Shown: piece after piece, positions 22,951-34,260 of the stretch
How positions within the stretch are numbered: the first letter of the stretch is position 1
Layout of the letters: the number at the start of each line of letters is the position of its first letter
Source: Sinotaia quadrata
Taxonomy: Eukaryota > Mollusca > Gastropoda > Architaenioglossa > Viviparidae
Direction: 5' to 3'
Length of the DNA: 64,000 nt
NCBI GenBank assembly: GCA_028829895.1
Contig: CM054182.1
Location: 9,661,001 to 9,725,000 of the forward strand
The notes under the pieces: generated by a model
Database searches by the model: none
Seen by the model: only the letters and a program-made list of their open reading frames with translations
Told to the model about the DNA's origin: nothing
Program-made: the position numbers and the translations under genes

Positions 22951-23406
22951 ATGTGCGTATTGAGTGTTAATTTCTTATATTGTTTTTAAAGGTATATTTA
23001 CTAGTTTCTGTTTCTGTTTGTTTATATTAATTATTTCGTTTCAGCTTTTCTCTGTTTTAGAGATGACCATTATGGTACTTTGCTTACTACAGAAGACTTG
23101 TAATAGTTGGACAATGATAACAAAAATAATTTTTTTTGGGGGGACAAAATAAATTATTTAAGAACACCACATAAATTAGCTTTAACCTACCTAAAATAAA
23201 AACCATTCACATGCATTTTTTTTAGAGCTTATAATATACAAATATACAGAGCTTATAAAATTACAGACACACAGCGATGACCTCCAACTCTTACCTCCAC
23301 TCATGCCACCCACCCTACCCCATTGACCTGAAATCGTCACAAGTTGTAAGTGACGTATCGAAAGTAATGTACTTTGTATTTCTTTTTTTAATTGCCGGTC
23401 GAAGAG
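22951..23406. other. AT-rich stretch, no gene seen
   Basis: Includes a T/G homopolymer junction near 23130 and a pyrimidine tract at 23375-23390 that precedes the possible exon below. Confidence 0.5.
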
Positions 23407-23625
23407 CCTCAAACAGAAATAAAAAAAATATATATTACTGTGCCTCGAGATGAAAGTACTACCATGGAATTTACTTTTCAAACAAAGAATCGGTTCCAAT
23501 TTGCGAGTGTTATGCAAGCTTACGTGTTCATGAGGGGAATTGCTATCGTGCACGGGCGTCGCCTGGTGGATTGGGCACGCATTTCGGGTAGCGCCCAGTG
23601 CGTTCAGAGTCGGATTGTTCGACAG
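23407..23625 (+). CDS. possible internal exon, 73 codons, unknown protein
   Basis: A pyrimidine tract (ttgtatttcttttttta) is followed by AG at 23405-23406, and the segment ends at 23625 in cgacag followed by GTAAAA, a good 5' splice donor. The enclosed 219 bases are exactly 73 codons, open in a frame that starts and ends in phase 0, reading PQTEIKKIYITVPRDESTT and later NRFQFASVMQAYVFMRG. I do not recognise a family. No neighbouring exon could be joined. The opposite strand is also open for 185 codons (23191-23748), reading through a homopolymer and without splice or start support, so the plus exon is preferred. Decayed transposon sequence is an alternative. Confidence 0.3.
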
Positions 23626-23864
23626 GTAAAATGTTGCTTGGTACGGTTTTAGTATAACGCAAGTGTTTTTGGATGCATTTCTTGAGAAGACATGCGTTTT
23701 GGGTACATATCTGCAGCGGAATAAAATACGTTTTATAAAGAATGCCAACTAGTTATAGAAAATGTACTTTTTATATAATTTGACTCATTCCGTTTCCTGT
23801 AACGCAAAATATTTTTGAATGAAAACATTTAATGGGCATTATACGTACGAACATGCATTAAAAA

Positions 23865-24235
23865 AAATATATGTACATGGTTAACGGGTGGTTACGAAAA
23901 TATATGTACATGGTTAACGGGTGGATACGAAAATATATGTACAAGGTTAACGGGTGGACACGAATATATATGTACATGGTTAACGGGCGGAATCGAAAAT
24001 ATACGTATATGGTTAATGGGTGGACGCAAACATGTATATACATGTTAACGGGTGGATACGAAAATATGTGTACATGGCTAATGGGTGGACACGAAACTAT
24101 ATGTACATGGTTAACTGGTGGATAAGAATATATATATATATACACGGTTAATGGGTGGATAAGAAAATATGTGTACATGGATAACGGGTGGATAAGAAAA
24201 TGTATGTACATGGTTAACGGATAGATAAGAAAGGA
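23865..24235. repeat. 33-bp minisatellite, ~11 copies
   Basis: ttaacgggtggatacgaaaa plus tatatgtacatgg recurs at 33-bp steps (23881, 23914 and on). Unit drift is modest. The length is divisible by three, so 11-residue peptide repeats are open on both strands (up to 162 codons); the open frames follow from the period and have no other coding support. Confidence 0.95.
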
Positions 24236-24359
24236 ACCTGAGTTGCCTTTTGAAGGATGGGTGGATTTATGAAATACTTTAATAATTCCCTTTGAATATC
24301 TTATAATAATCAAAGATTGAATTTTAGTAGATCTACATAGCAGCAAAGGCCTATATAAA

Positions 24360-24462
24360 GAGTGTGTATGTGTGTGTGTGTGTGTATGTGTGTGCGTGTG
24401 TATGTGTGTGTATGTGTGTGTATGTGTGTGCGTGTGTGTGTGTGTGCGTTTGTGCGTGTGTT
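24360..24462. repeat. interrupted (GT)n with TATG insertions
   Basis: About 100 bp of GT with regular tatgtg and tgcgtg interruptions, which gives a weak higher-order pattern of about 16-18 bp. Confidence 0.93.
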
Positions 24463-25115
24463 AACTTTACTTTGTATTGCGTTTTTAGTAATGAGAGAAA
24501 ATACTATTTTCGAGTCTTCTAGTTGGTGTGTGGTGTGGCTCAAATGTCAGTGTGCTGTATATGACTAGTGTGACGGGTCACTTGGCAGAGTGCTTTGCTC
24601 TCTAAACCACAGGTGACATCGGCTGTGTGACAAGTGACGTGCTCTGTGGTGAGGAAAGCGAACTGTAGCGCGGCGCGAAAGGGTTGGGTGGTGGTTGAGG
24701 TTTACTCTGACTCACGTTAGGGCAAACGAGTACTTTCCAAGCCACTGTCACCTTGTCAAACTTTCCCGTCATACTTTTCAATCATGGTGCACTCTATTAG
24801 AACACACATGTGTGTGTGCATGTGTGTATTCAAATGCATACACACGAAGCATGTTTGAGTATATATATGGTTGTGTTTGCGAGTGTACACGAGTAAACAA
24901 GGAAATATATTAGCAGCTGGTTAATTTACTACGGCTATTTAGTGTCTGTGTGTGTGCGTGGGTGTGTGGGTGTGGGTGGATGGTGGTGGTGTTTCACTAT
25001 ACTTTGCAATTTACTGAACCACTATGACGTTGGCATCCAATGATCATAAGAAATAACAGCTCAGTGTAATTAACATATTATTGATGCCTAGTTTTATTAA
25101 AATAGTTTGTGTAGA
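24463..25115. other. intergenic stretch with GT-rich patches
   Basis: 24550-24780 has raised GC and CpG but no motif I can name. GT-rich patches lie near 24810 and 24945-24990. No gene. Confidence 0.5.
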
Positions 25116-25116
25116 T

Positions 25117-25208
25117 TAGATAGATAAATGGATGGATGGATTGGATGGATGGATGGGTGGGTGGGTGGGTGGATGGATGGACGGACGGATGGATGAGTGG
25201 ATGGATTG
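25117..25208. repeat. (GGAT)n/(GGTG)n microsatellite
   Basis: Tetranucleotide GGAT with GGTG and GGAC variants across about 90 bp. Confidence 0.96.
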
Positions 25209-26030
25209 GGAATTTTTAAGACTTTAATACAATTAGCCTCTTGCCGATATTGCTAGTCTCTCCACCCAAAATACGGCATATCGATCGTTCGTACAGGTGG
25301 TTGCATCTGTGGCTGGTTGAGCGTCACGCACGAATAGCTAGCAACACGATTATAATCTCACGAAAAAACTCTTCTAAACCTCCGTACTAGCAAACATTTA
25401 TATAGACATAATCGCATAGCTTTTATCTAAAACCATTCTTAGTGGCTCTACAATTCAACATTCACCACCACTACAAGTGGAATATTGACATTACTAGAAA
25501 CTTTTTCTACTGGTCGCTGACCTTTCTGAATGATAATGATCAGTGTAGCAAAATTTGTATGGGTGCCCTTGTGCAGAGCTTCGGTGGTGGGCCCCATTTG
25601 ATTTATTAAAAAAAAAAGTTAAAAAAATAGACTCCGCACGCTGCAAGCCTCCCTCCCCCTCCCTGACTACCAGGGCCCTTGTGCATTACATAACCTGCAC
25701 AATCCTTTGCTACTCCACTGCTAATGATATGCCGCGTTCTGCAAATGGAGCACAGACAACAGTAGTATACAAGCCACTGTAAGATAAGAACATTGCTAAA
25801 TTAATTATGCAAACGCCTCGGGGATCGAGAAGAAATAGCATGGACATAATTATTCAGTTAATATTGCGTATATTATTAACTAAACAAAATATATTACCCA
25901 TCCAGTCATTCTCGATACATCCCTCCCATCAAGTGGCATGTCAAAATGTTCAAATGCTAAATGCACATTTGCGTTTAGCGCACACGTATCTTTCCCCATT
26001 TGCGCAACAGCATTGATGCAATATAATGTC
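25209..26030. other. intergenic stretch, no gene seen
   Basis: Unremarkable except a poly-A tract near 25607-25628. Frames at 25555-26016 are unrecognised. Confidence 0.5.
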
Positions 26031-26152
26031 ATACTGATTCGATGTATTTCATCCGATTCAATGTGCATACAATGTATTTCATTTATGTACATATAATGCA
26101 TTTCATCCGATTCAATGTGCATGCAATGTATTTCATCAATGTACATATAATG
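26030..26152. repeat. degenerate ~52-bp repeat, 2-3 copies
   Basis: atgtatttcat, tgtacatataatg and tccgattcaatgtgcat recur alternately, giving two good copies and a partial one. Confidence 0.85.
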
Positions 26153-26158
26153 TCATAG

Positions 26159-26175
26159 CAGTGGTTCTCAAACTG
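26159..26175. mobile_element. hAT-like terminal sequence, solo
   Basis: cagtggttctcaaactg matches the usual start of hAT terminal inverted repeats. No partner end or 8-bp target duplication was found, and a 17-bp match alone is weak. It directly follows the 52-bp repeat. Confidence 0.35.
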
Positions 26176-26654
26176 TCTCGATTTGGGAAGCACTGAGTAT
26201 CGAGTTACATTTTAGACTACATCTGTTAGATTACGACTTGCTTGTTATCTCGAGTTATTCGTGGCTATTTATCTATTATCAAACTGTAAGCCAAATAAGA
26301 TGTTATAATGCTAGCCCAGCACGAAGGGATTTCCCTATGTAAAATTACTTATTGCATTTAATAATTACATTACCCAAATCCCCAACTTACAAGCCAGCTA
26401 AGAGATGCTTAAGTATGCTAGCAGACTTTTCTAACAGATACGCCGTCTAACAGATAACTCGAAAACTAACTTCTACTTGAATGCAGCACGTAAATGACAT
26501 ATATTGAAGACAAGTGCAAGTGAGGAGGGGTGCAAGAGAGTAGGGGTGCTAGAGAGGACAGTGAATCTTTGTGAAAGGAGAACACTCAATCATTGCATTA
26601 GCTGTAGAAGTGGTGTGACAGTGAGGGTACCTCCATGTAAAGTATTCACGATTT
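26176..26654. other. intergenic stretch, no gene seen
   Basis: AT-rich unique DNA. ctaacagataactcgaaaac-like words repeat loosely near 26440-26470. Confidence 0.5.
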
Positions 26655-27010
26655 TAGAAGACGTTTGTAACGACTTACATGCATGTAAATTTTAAAAACG
26701 CCTGCAGCCGTTTGTAACGACTTACATACATGTAAATTTTAAAAACGCCTGCAGCCGTTTGTAACGACTTACATACATGTAAATTTTAAAAACGCCTGCA
26801 GCCGTTTGTAACGACTTACATACATGTAAATTTTAAAAACGCCTGCAGCCGTTTGTAACGACTTACATACATGTAAATTTTAAAAACGCCTGCAGCCGTT
26901 TGTAACGACTTGCGTGTATGTAAATTTTAAAAACGCCTGCAGCCGTTCGTAACGACTTGCGTGCAGGTATTCACGAAGTGTGAAGCCGTTCGTAACGACA
27001 CGTGCAGGTA
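26655..27010. repeat. 47-bp minisatellite, ~7 copies
   Basis: gtttgtaacgacttacatac plus atgtaaattttaaaaacgcc and tgcagcc repeats at 47 bp. The first five copies are nearly identical. The last ones change to cttgcgtg and then collapse into a shorter caggtattcacga variant near 26965-27015. Confidence 0.95.
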
Positions 27011-27399
27011 TTCACGAGGTGCGAAATCCTTAAAAGAAAGGATACGTTCTCTAATAAGCGCCTTAGACAGCGGGAAGGGGAGAGCAGTGACGTTGCCGTC
27101 CTTCGACAGTTATCTCATTTTTTTAAAAATGTTAAATGCACAAACGGCATTTGTTTACTTGTATTGTAACCTTAGCTGTTGTTGGATTTTCACAAGCATA
27201 GCAATAGACATAGGTGGATGAGCTTTCAACGCGTGTGGATGACTACACGAACTATGTCTCGAAATCGCAACACATTTCCGTGAACTTGGGAGTCTGTACA
27301 CTGTGAGACACCATCTACCATCCCCCCCCCCCCAGTACACTCCTCAAACATCTCCGTCAGCCGCTCTCCGCTATCCCCCAACACCCCTCCCCCCATCGT
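27011..27399. other. stretch without a gene
   Basis: A C-run at 27324-27334 and a C-rich flank to 27395. No coding support. Confidence 0.5.
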
Positions 27400-27690
27400 C
27401 CCTCCCTAACCGCTGGCGACGCGACCAGGGACTGCTTGCCAATCAATCACCCTTGGGCACGCGTAATTGCAGAGCGCTATAGCCGCGCGCTATTTATTCC
27501 ACCGGAGCACCGTATGAGCCGGCGGGCCTTTGAGAGATGGGAGGAGGGGAGGGGCGGGAAAGACTGGGAGGGTGTGCGGCGGTAGCGGTGTGGGGGAGCT
27601 GAATCTCACGTGGCGTGGTTCACGGTACGCGCGAGTGTGGCGAGAGGCTGCGTTGGAGGTTGGTTGTCACAAGCACATAACTTGCCTTCT
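27400..27690. promoter_or_regulatory. CpG-dense island, candidate regulatory region
   Basis: High CpG density (gccgcgcgctatttattcc, cgccggctcatacgg on the other strand) with GC-box-like ggggaggggcggg at about 27545. Motif-like words cluster: ccaatcaatcaccc (TGATTGAT on the opposite strand, a Pbx/Hox-type core) near 27440 and an A/T-rich ctatttatt (MEF2-like). This mix of GC-box and homeodomain-type sites in an AT-rich desert suggests a promoter or conserved enhancer. No transcript start could be fixed. Confidence 0.35.
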
Positions 27691-28738
27691 ACAACAACAA
27701 CCAACAAATTGATGCGCGGAGTGCAACTGATGGCGCGTCACCGGACGTCCATTAACCTCACACACGCCCTCTAGCGGTCGTAATTTCACCCACAGATGCT
27801 GGTAGAATCCACATTTGCCCTTGCCCTCTGAGACAACTCTGTAGATAGATGATTTCAAGGAAATGTAACAACGATTTCCATGGTGAAAAGCGTTCATGTG
27901 TAATAGAGATGTATTTTCCAATGTCAGTGCTTGAGCACATGTGTGTACACAGTACATGGGGAGAAAGGAGGAGTTTTAGCCCTTGTGTGCGTATACTCAC
28001 TGGTGTGCATATTTTATCACGTGACTGAACCATCTATTTTTATCATACACTGAGACACTCGTACATTCACTGGGCAAACAGTTGAACTCACTCTACATAA
28101 TAACCTGGACATAGGTTTACTAACAAAGGATTTGACTAAGCATATATTCACACAATGACATGAACTCTTGGTACAGTTGTACGTTAGCCGGAATGGACTT
28201 TGCTCATCTTAAGCACTTTACAATGTGAGGCATTTTGTTCCAATGTTCTTTTCAATCTGACCTCAACGCTTTCTTCAGGTGTGACAGTTCTACAAAGGTT
28301 AGCCGCGGTGATCTCCCCTATTAAAACTTATTAGGGGTGATTGGACCCTTCTTAAGAAAAGTCAATTTTTAATGATGATACTTCCCATGCTGAAAATTTT
28401 CCAGATGTTTTTGCCCATGTTAATACTGGTTGTTATTTCAAAGTCCCATTCTAATTTGTGGCTATTAATAACGAATAACCCACAAGTAGTCTTAATACAA
28501 ATTACTACGTTTAACATGACAGGACAATTACGGACATTTAATTAAGATACAAGTAACAAAGACGTGAAAGTACAGTCTGTAGAAAGAACAATTAAATTTA
28601 TTATTAGCAGAAGTCAAATTGCCAAAACTCATTTTATTTCCTCCACAATATGTCAAATAATAACAACAACAAAATAAATAAAATTTGATAAATATGCTAG
28701 AAGGGTTAAGATAGTTAATTTATTTTTCGTCAAACTCT
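27691..28738. other. intergenic stretch with short palindrome
   Basis: cccctattaaaacttattag at about 28316 with following ggg forms an imperfect 23-bp palindrome. Otherwise AT-rich and featureless; frames at 27667-28033 are unrecognised. Confidence 0.45.
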
Positions 28739-28739
28739 C

Positions 28740-29100
28740 TGTGCAGGTTAGATATGTAAGTATATATACCACTTGAGTTCTTCGAATACATTTAAAATTA
28801 ATTTCTTCCAAAAATATATACACCACTTAATTGCTTCCAAATAAATTTGCCACTTAATTTTCTCCAAATACATTTACCATTTCAATTTTCCAAATATATT
28901 CGCCACTTAATTACTTCCAAATATATTTACCACTTGAGTTCCTTGAAATATATTCACCACTTGAGTTCTTTGAAATATATTCACCACGAGTTCTTCCAAA
29001 TATATTCACCACTTAATTTCTTCAAAATATATTCACCACTTAATTTCTTCAAAATATATTCACCATTTGCATTTTTCCAAGAAACATTTCGCACATAATT
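28740..29100. repeat. ~30-bp minisatellite, ~11 copies
   Basis: aaatatattcaccactta and its variants (accacttgagttcttt, tttcttcaaaatatattc) recur with 28-32-bp spacing. Copies at 28940-29070 are the most alike. Confidence 0.92.
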
Positions 29101-29440
29101 ATGGCCTTTCATTCCATTGTTAACTTAGATTTCTGTCACAAAGGGGGCGGGGGGGGGAGGGAAAGAAAGTGAATGGCGGGAAACGTCGTTGTAACATACT
29201 ACTATCGTCTACGTCACGTCTCTTTTGTCACAACTTTATTCACTCCCTTATTGATTTGTCAACAATATGTAAAAGACCTGTTAGTTTTCCATCACAGTGT
29301 CCAACACGCATACACCATGGATGTTTGGCTGACTCTTTTATTATGCGTGCAAGAGTTACTTATGCTGACGAGTTTGTATGCGAGATTGTATGTGGAGTTG
29401 AGGAATGGAGCAGCAAAGGAGCACTGCCAGTCGTGACTAT
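29101..29440. other. stretch with overlapping unrecognised frames
   Basis: Two overlapping plus-strand frames (29169-29444 and 29173-29436, about 90 codons) compete and match nothing known to me. A G-run lies at 29146-29158. Confidence 0.3.
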
Positions 29441-29660
29441 GTGAGCGTTGTGAGCCGTGACTAAGTGCGTACTGTGGCTAAGTGAGCACCTGTGAACCAT
29501 GACCTTGTGAGCACTATGTGCCGGGGTTGAGAGAACCAGTATGACTATTGGACGTGAGTCAATTAGTCAGCATAACGGTAAGCCGTGACTATGCGTGAGC
29601 CATGACTGAATGAGCAATGGCCCATTGGCTCGTGACTGATCGAGCTTTGTGGGACGTGAC
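29436..29660. repeat. degenerate ~25-30-bp array (gtgactatgtgagc type)
   Basis: Words gtgactatg, gtgagcact and gtgagccgtgac recur irregularly between 29436 and 29660. Units are strongly diverged. Confidence 0.65.
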
Positions 29661-29689
29661 TGTACCACGTGCCAATATTGGTTTGCAAC

Positions 29690-30050
29690 GCACAGACAGC
29701 ACATCATGGTTACACATCTGCCAACAGCCTTTTGCAAGCTTGTCCGAACTGTATTAAGCCCTGATATATGTATATGTGTCCATTCCGTGTATCTTTGTAT
29801 GTATTCACTGTATATGTCATTATTTGTATTTGATCAGTGTTGAGTTGCTGTGTAGTGTGTATTATTTTTTTTGTGATAAATTCTATTTTTTTTTATTTAT
29901 CAACACCCTCGACTTCCTGTATTCAACTGGGGTTAAAAGGCCAGAGTAGTGTGTGTGGGGGGTAATAATTAATAAGACGGGCAAAGGCCTTTGGAGAGGG
30001 TGTCCACTATTTATTTTGACATCCCAGGTCAGCGCTGATTTACTGTGTAT
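29690..30050 (+). mobile_element. dispersed repeat R1, copy 2 (inverted relative to copy 1)
   Basis: Aligns in reverse complement with 19362-19740; conserved words include tcattatttgtatttgatca (about 29818), tatttatcaacaccctcgac (about 29897) and ggggttaaaagg (about 29931). The two copies lie about 10 kb apart in opposite orientation. No coding frame; boundaries approximate. Confidence 0.65.
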
Positions 30051-31312
30051 ACCTGTAACACAAAGATTAGTGCTGGAAACGGTACGGAAGTTGCTCCTTC
30101 ACCCAAGCCCGCAAACCTAAAAGTGTGTATGTATCATAGACGTGAAGAGACGATAATATTCTCACAATGTAAGAAAACCTCTTGTTAAAATAACCTGTGG
30201 CGCAAGTCATCAGCCTTGAGTGCCTAGTAATTTCGATCAGGGATGTATGTAGGACACAAGTCAACAACCTGGAGCCTAGTAATATCAATCACAATTGTAT
30301 ATGGGTCCCAAGTCAATATTGATCACAGGTATATATGGGTCCTGCGCAACAGTGATGTGGCGAGCAAGGCCGTTAATCCTCAACACGTGACTTAGATGTT
30401 GAGATAACTTCACCGATCACTCGACTCATGAGCAGACCCGTTTTCTGGCTGAAAATATCGAATCGTGACCGGAAGGATGTTGCCTGCTTTCATCGAAAGC
30501 TGCAAGCCTTGTGTTCGCTGTACATGAAGAGTTGTCTGTACAAATTCTCTAAACTTCACCGCTCTCTGGCTGAGAGCAGCCGTTACGTATTCTGCAACAA
30601 TATATCGGGATATAAATGTAAATGTTGGAATTAGAAAATGAGAAAGAGCTTAACTCAATTTTAAAATAGAACGCTGACAGAACACACAAACATTCGAGTC
30701 GCTGGTCGAGTGAATGAGAATAGAGAATCGTCGTCCTAAAGTTGGAGCAGTTTTCAACGAGTGGAAGAGAATTTGCCTAAGAGGAGGTGGGGAGAGAAGA
30801 GGGGGTGTAAGTATAAGAGTATTATATATAATTGTGGGTCTGATTTATTTATCATCCATTTCTGGTGTTTCAGTCGGAAGGGTACATTAATTATCTTCAT
30901 GATCGTGTTTTATGCATGTTCCTCTTTGATGGACGACAGACTTGCAAGGAAGACAGAAGTCCCCTGTCAAAACTAAAGCCCTTTTCCAGTGTTTGAACCT
31001 ATTCGTCCTACTGCTGTTTCTGGATTACTAAAAGTTTAATTCTTATTTTAGTAGCAATAATAGTCCAGGAGTACAGAAGTAGTATCGAGCAAGAATTTCA
31101 ACACTGGCAGTAGATTTTAAATGCTGGAAATAAACTTAAGTAACTTAAAGAAAATATTACCAAAATTCCTTCCGAAAACTCTTTTAATATCTAATTTTAT
31201 TTTCTCCGTATAACATCTTACTAAATATAATATTGCGAGCAAACAGTTCACTGAACTGCTTGCAAGGCGTAGTCCAGCACTTTTTCTTGTTTCCGGATCA
31301 AAAGAGTTCACT
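30051..31312. other. intergenic stretch with a small repeat
   Basis: 30190-30350 has two to three loose copies of a ~50-bp unit (gcctagtaat, atcaatcac, tatgggtcc, caagtcaa). A plus-strand frame at 30428-30634 is unrecognised. No gene is supported. Confidence 0.5.
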
Positions 31313-31382
31313 GTCTCACACACAAACACACAAACACACACACACACACACACATTTACACACACACACACACACACACCTC
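31313..31382. repeat. (CA)n microsatellite
   Basis: About 65 bp of CA with ACAAA and ATTTA interruptions. Confidence 0.97.
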
Positions 31383-31853
31383 CTCCAAACTAGTCAGCAT
31401 GATCTGCGAATGCATTGCTGTCGCCGAAGTTCCAACTCACTGCTTTCAAAACCCGAGAAGTTTAGTTTTAAGAAAGCATGTTGGTTCAAACATGTCTTTT
31501 AGTTTAGAAAGGAATTTAGATGTAATGTACGACTTTTAGTTTAGAAAGGAATTTAGTTTAAATTTAAATGTAATGTACGACCAAGTCAGGAAAGTAGCGC
31601 GTATTTTGTTTTGAAACTTGACAGCTAACATTACAAGTCGGACGTTATTCTCTTGTTTCTTGTGCTTAGCTTGAGTGGAATGAGATCACGTATCCAAGTA
31701 AGTATTCGAGTGTGTCATTATTTTTAAAAAAAATATTAAGTTGTATGTTTCTTCATGTGTGGAATTCAGTAGCTCATACATTATGTTTATAATTTTCACT
31801 ATGCCGCAGTATTTCATTGGCCTGATAAGACACACAGTAGAAACATTTCTTTG
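31383..31853. other. intergenic stretch with short duplication
   Basis: tttagtttagaaaggaattt occurs at about 31498 and 31533. No gene seen. Confidence 0.55.
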
Positions 31854-31854
31854 A

Positions 31855-32060
31855 CTAATATAATTAGACACTTGACTGGAGCATATCTTTGATTATATAA
31901 TAAGTCACTTGACTGGAGCAATTTTAATTTTATAATAAATTACTTGACAGGAGCATTTCTTTGATTATATAATAAGTCACGTGACAGGAGCATTTCTTGG
32001 ATTATATAATAAGTCCTTTGACTGGAGCATTTCTTTGATTATATAAAAATGACTGGAGCA
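31855..32060. repeat. 37-bp minisatellite, ~5 copies
   Basis: gcatttctttgattatataa plus taagtcacttgactgga steps by 35-37 bp (31871, 31908, 31943, 31980, about 32016). It runs directly into the decayed open frame at 32.05 kb. Confidence 0.93.
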
Positions 32061-33265
32061 TTTTACAAAACAAAAAAGGAAAACCGACGGGGAAAACAAT
32101 TTGAACGGGCTGTTATCCAATCCAGGCGGTTATTCGATGCTCCCGCACACCTCATCGCTAGGATAAAAAAAAAATCACCGATGACAGATAACGAAAGTCA
32201 AACAAACATTGTGTGGAAATTTCCACCGAAAAACGAAGGCCAACTCCACCCAGACTTATAGATGGAAAGAAACGGGCTTTTTCACAAACTACAACTACTG
32301 TGGCAGAAGAAAGAAAGAGCTAAGAGCACTGACTGCCACTACAGAAGAAACAAAAATTCAGACATCAACTACACCGGAAAAAAGAAGACAAGAAGAAAGA
32401 AAAGAAAACAGTGAACACACAGACGGGAAAGAGAGAAACTAAAAATAAAATCATACAAACTGAACAAGACCACCTAGAAAACTGAAACTGAGGCCGCCCT
32501 AAACGAGTGCGAAAGGGTCCTTGAGGCCCCACCTCTCTCACCCTTGCCAGAGACGCCACCAAGAGCAACATCGACAACGACAACAACAGAAGATGAGGCA
32601 ACAAAAATAACAGATCAAGGTGGAGGAAAAAAAAGAGGTCACCCACCACAGCTTATACGAAAACACCAACAGCGTCAGCAACAGCAGCCACAACAACAAC
32701 GGCCTCAACAACAACATCGAAATAATCACCACCACTAAATACAACAATGGCAGTACAGTGAGCAGCATTATCCGCAGTTCGAATATTTTAACCATCCCAT
32801 TTCGGGCATGATCCAGATGCTGCTAGACCACCTATGTGTATCCAAACGGACACCGTGGACAGCCACAACATCAACGACATCGACGACAATACCATTAGTG
32901 AGGAGTACGGGGGGGGGGGGTGAACATCCCGGGCGCACATACACACTAGATACTGACTTGGTGTGCTGCTAGCCTGGACTCTGTAAGACACCCTTCCCAC
33001 TCCAACATCGGAAACAACATCAACAACATCGATCACAACTTTAGTTCACGTAATACTGGGCTAAAATCCGCTTTTGCCGGTCAGACAAGTGCGCCACGGA
33101 TGAGCGATTGCAACCACACTACAAGTTTGACTTAATTCCAGTCCAACGTTCACATGTCTATGAGTTCCCCCATTCCATTCCCTTTTTCCAGCACATCAGC
33201 AGAAGCCTTAACATACACACCCCCAAACAACAAAATGCTGACAATTGAGATTTCTTTTCCTGTAT
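32049..33265 (+). pseudogene. second decayed copy of the QTD-motif open frame
   Basis: Coding texture persists across about 1.2 kb but is broken by several stops and frame changes. In order: a basic segment (KTKKENRRGKQFERAV) and ESQTNIVWK (32193-32219), matching the motif CETQTDIIWK of the 13.2-kb copy; Thr/Glu/Lys-rich segments with KIQTSTTPE and KIIQTEQDHLE; a Gln/His/Asn-rich run (32660-32740); QWQYSEQHYPQFEYFNHP (about 32743); DAARPPMCIQTDTVDS then INDIDDNTISEEY (about 32815-32900); a G-run at about 32907 that breaks the frame; and a Ser/Thr-rich frame from about 33000, open but for one stop, to about 33265. QT followed by D, E, N or S recurs at least five times. No enzyme domain is seen. 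The repeat status and low-complexity, QT-rich architecture suggest a structural or accessory protein of a mobile element, but the family is not recognised. Confidence 0.45.
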
Positions 33266-33339
33266 AATAAGGTCGTGACAGTAGCTTTTCTTTTCTTTGA
33301 TAATATACATAGCAGATTTATTCAGTTGAGGAGATAAGA

Positions 33340-33485
33340 CACTTGGAAACATTTCACTGACCAGAGAAGACACATGGCAGAAACATTTCCTTGACCAGAA
33401 ACGACACCTATCAGAAACATTTAATTGACCAGAGAAGACATAAGGCAAAAGCATTTCATTGACCAGAGAAGACATATTTACGTGA
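33340..33485. repeat. 34-bp minisatellite, 4 copies
   Basis: ttgaccagagaagacacatg plus gcagaaacattt recurs at 34-bp spacing (about 33391, 33425, 33459), with a diverged first copy. Confidence 0.92.
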
Positions 33486-33920
33486 AAGATATTAAGTCCT
33501 TCGGAAACGGGAAACTGCCTTGTTTCTAACACGTGTTGCTTTGCTTCTCACGTGAATACAGCTCACACTTGTACTTTTGGGTCTTGTTCAAAAATTCTTG
33601 CTAAATAGAAAATGTATCCCTTGCTCTGAACGGTGTTCAGCAACAGCGAGGACGCGAGTCCGGAAAGCGTCCGATAACTCTTTTACCAAAAGGGCCTCTA
33701 TAGTGTTTATGTACAGAATTGTTGGTTGGATCAAAAGACGAAAAATAAATAAATAAAGTGTGATTTTACAGCAAAGCTGGCCACTCGAAATATTTTATCA
33801 TGTTCATTTGGTGTTATATTTATTTATTTTATTTCAAAATGAAAACCTATGCAAGAATGCAGACTGTGGGAAAAAGTGCGTCAATGAAAAATGAACGAGT
33901 CTTTCTCAATTTTTTATATT
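33486..33920. other. intergenic stretch, no gene seen
   Basis: Unique AT-rich DNA. Confidence 0.55.
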
Positions 33921-34260
33921 GTGCTTACAAAACAACGTCCTATGACGATAGCAGATTTTTTAATGCCTTGTGACGTGAGCAGTGTCCTTTATGCCTATAT
34001 TGTATGTAGAAAACAACATGTGACGTTTAGTGTGCTTACAAAACAACGTCCTATGACGATAGCAGATTTTTTAATGCCTTGTGACGTGAGCAGTGTCCTC
34101 TATGCCTATATTGTATGTAGAAAACAACATGTGACGTTTAGTGTGCTTACAAAACAACGTCCTATGACGATAGCAGATTTTTTTAATGCCTTGTGACGAG
34201 AGCAGTGTCCTCTATGCCTATATTGTATGTAGAAAACAACATGTGATGTTTAGTGTGCTT
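33921..34260. repeat. 111-bp minisatellite, 3 copies, CRE-like half-sites
   Basis: gtgcttacaaaacaacgtcc starts at 33921, 34032 and 34143, and a truncated fourth begins at 34255. Copies are nearly identical. Every unit carries TGACG or TGACGT words in three places (cctatgacgatag, tgtgacgtgagc, tgtgacgtttag), which are CREB/ATF half-site-like. Confidence 0.95.

Noticed and set aside
23191..23748. 185-codon minus-strand frame, the longest in the window
   Set aside because: It runs through poly-A/T-rich sequence at both ends, has no recognised domain, and overlaps a better-supported plus-strand exon candidate in antisense.
23858..24346. 162-codon minus-strand frame with YPLTMYIHFLIHPL-type repeats
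   Set aside because: A 33-bp array read in frame; no independent coding evidence.
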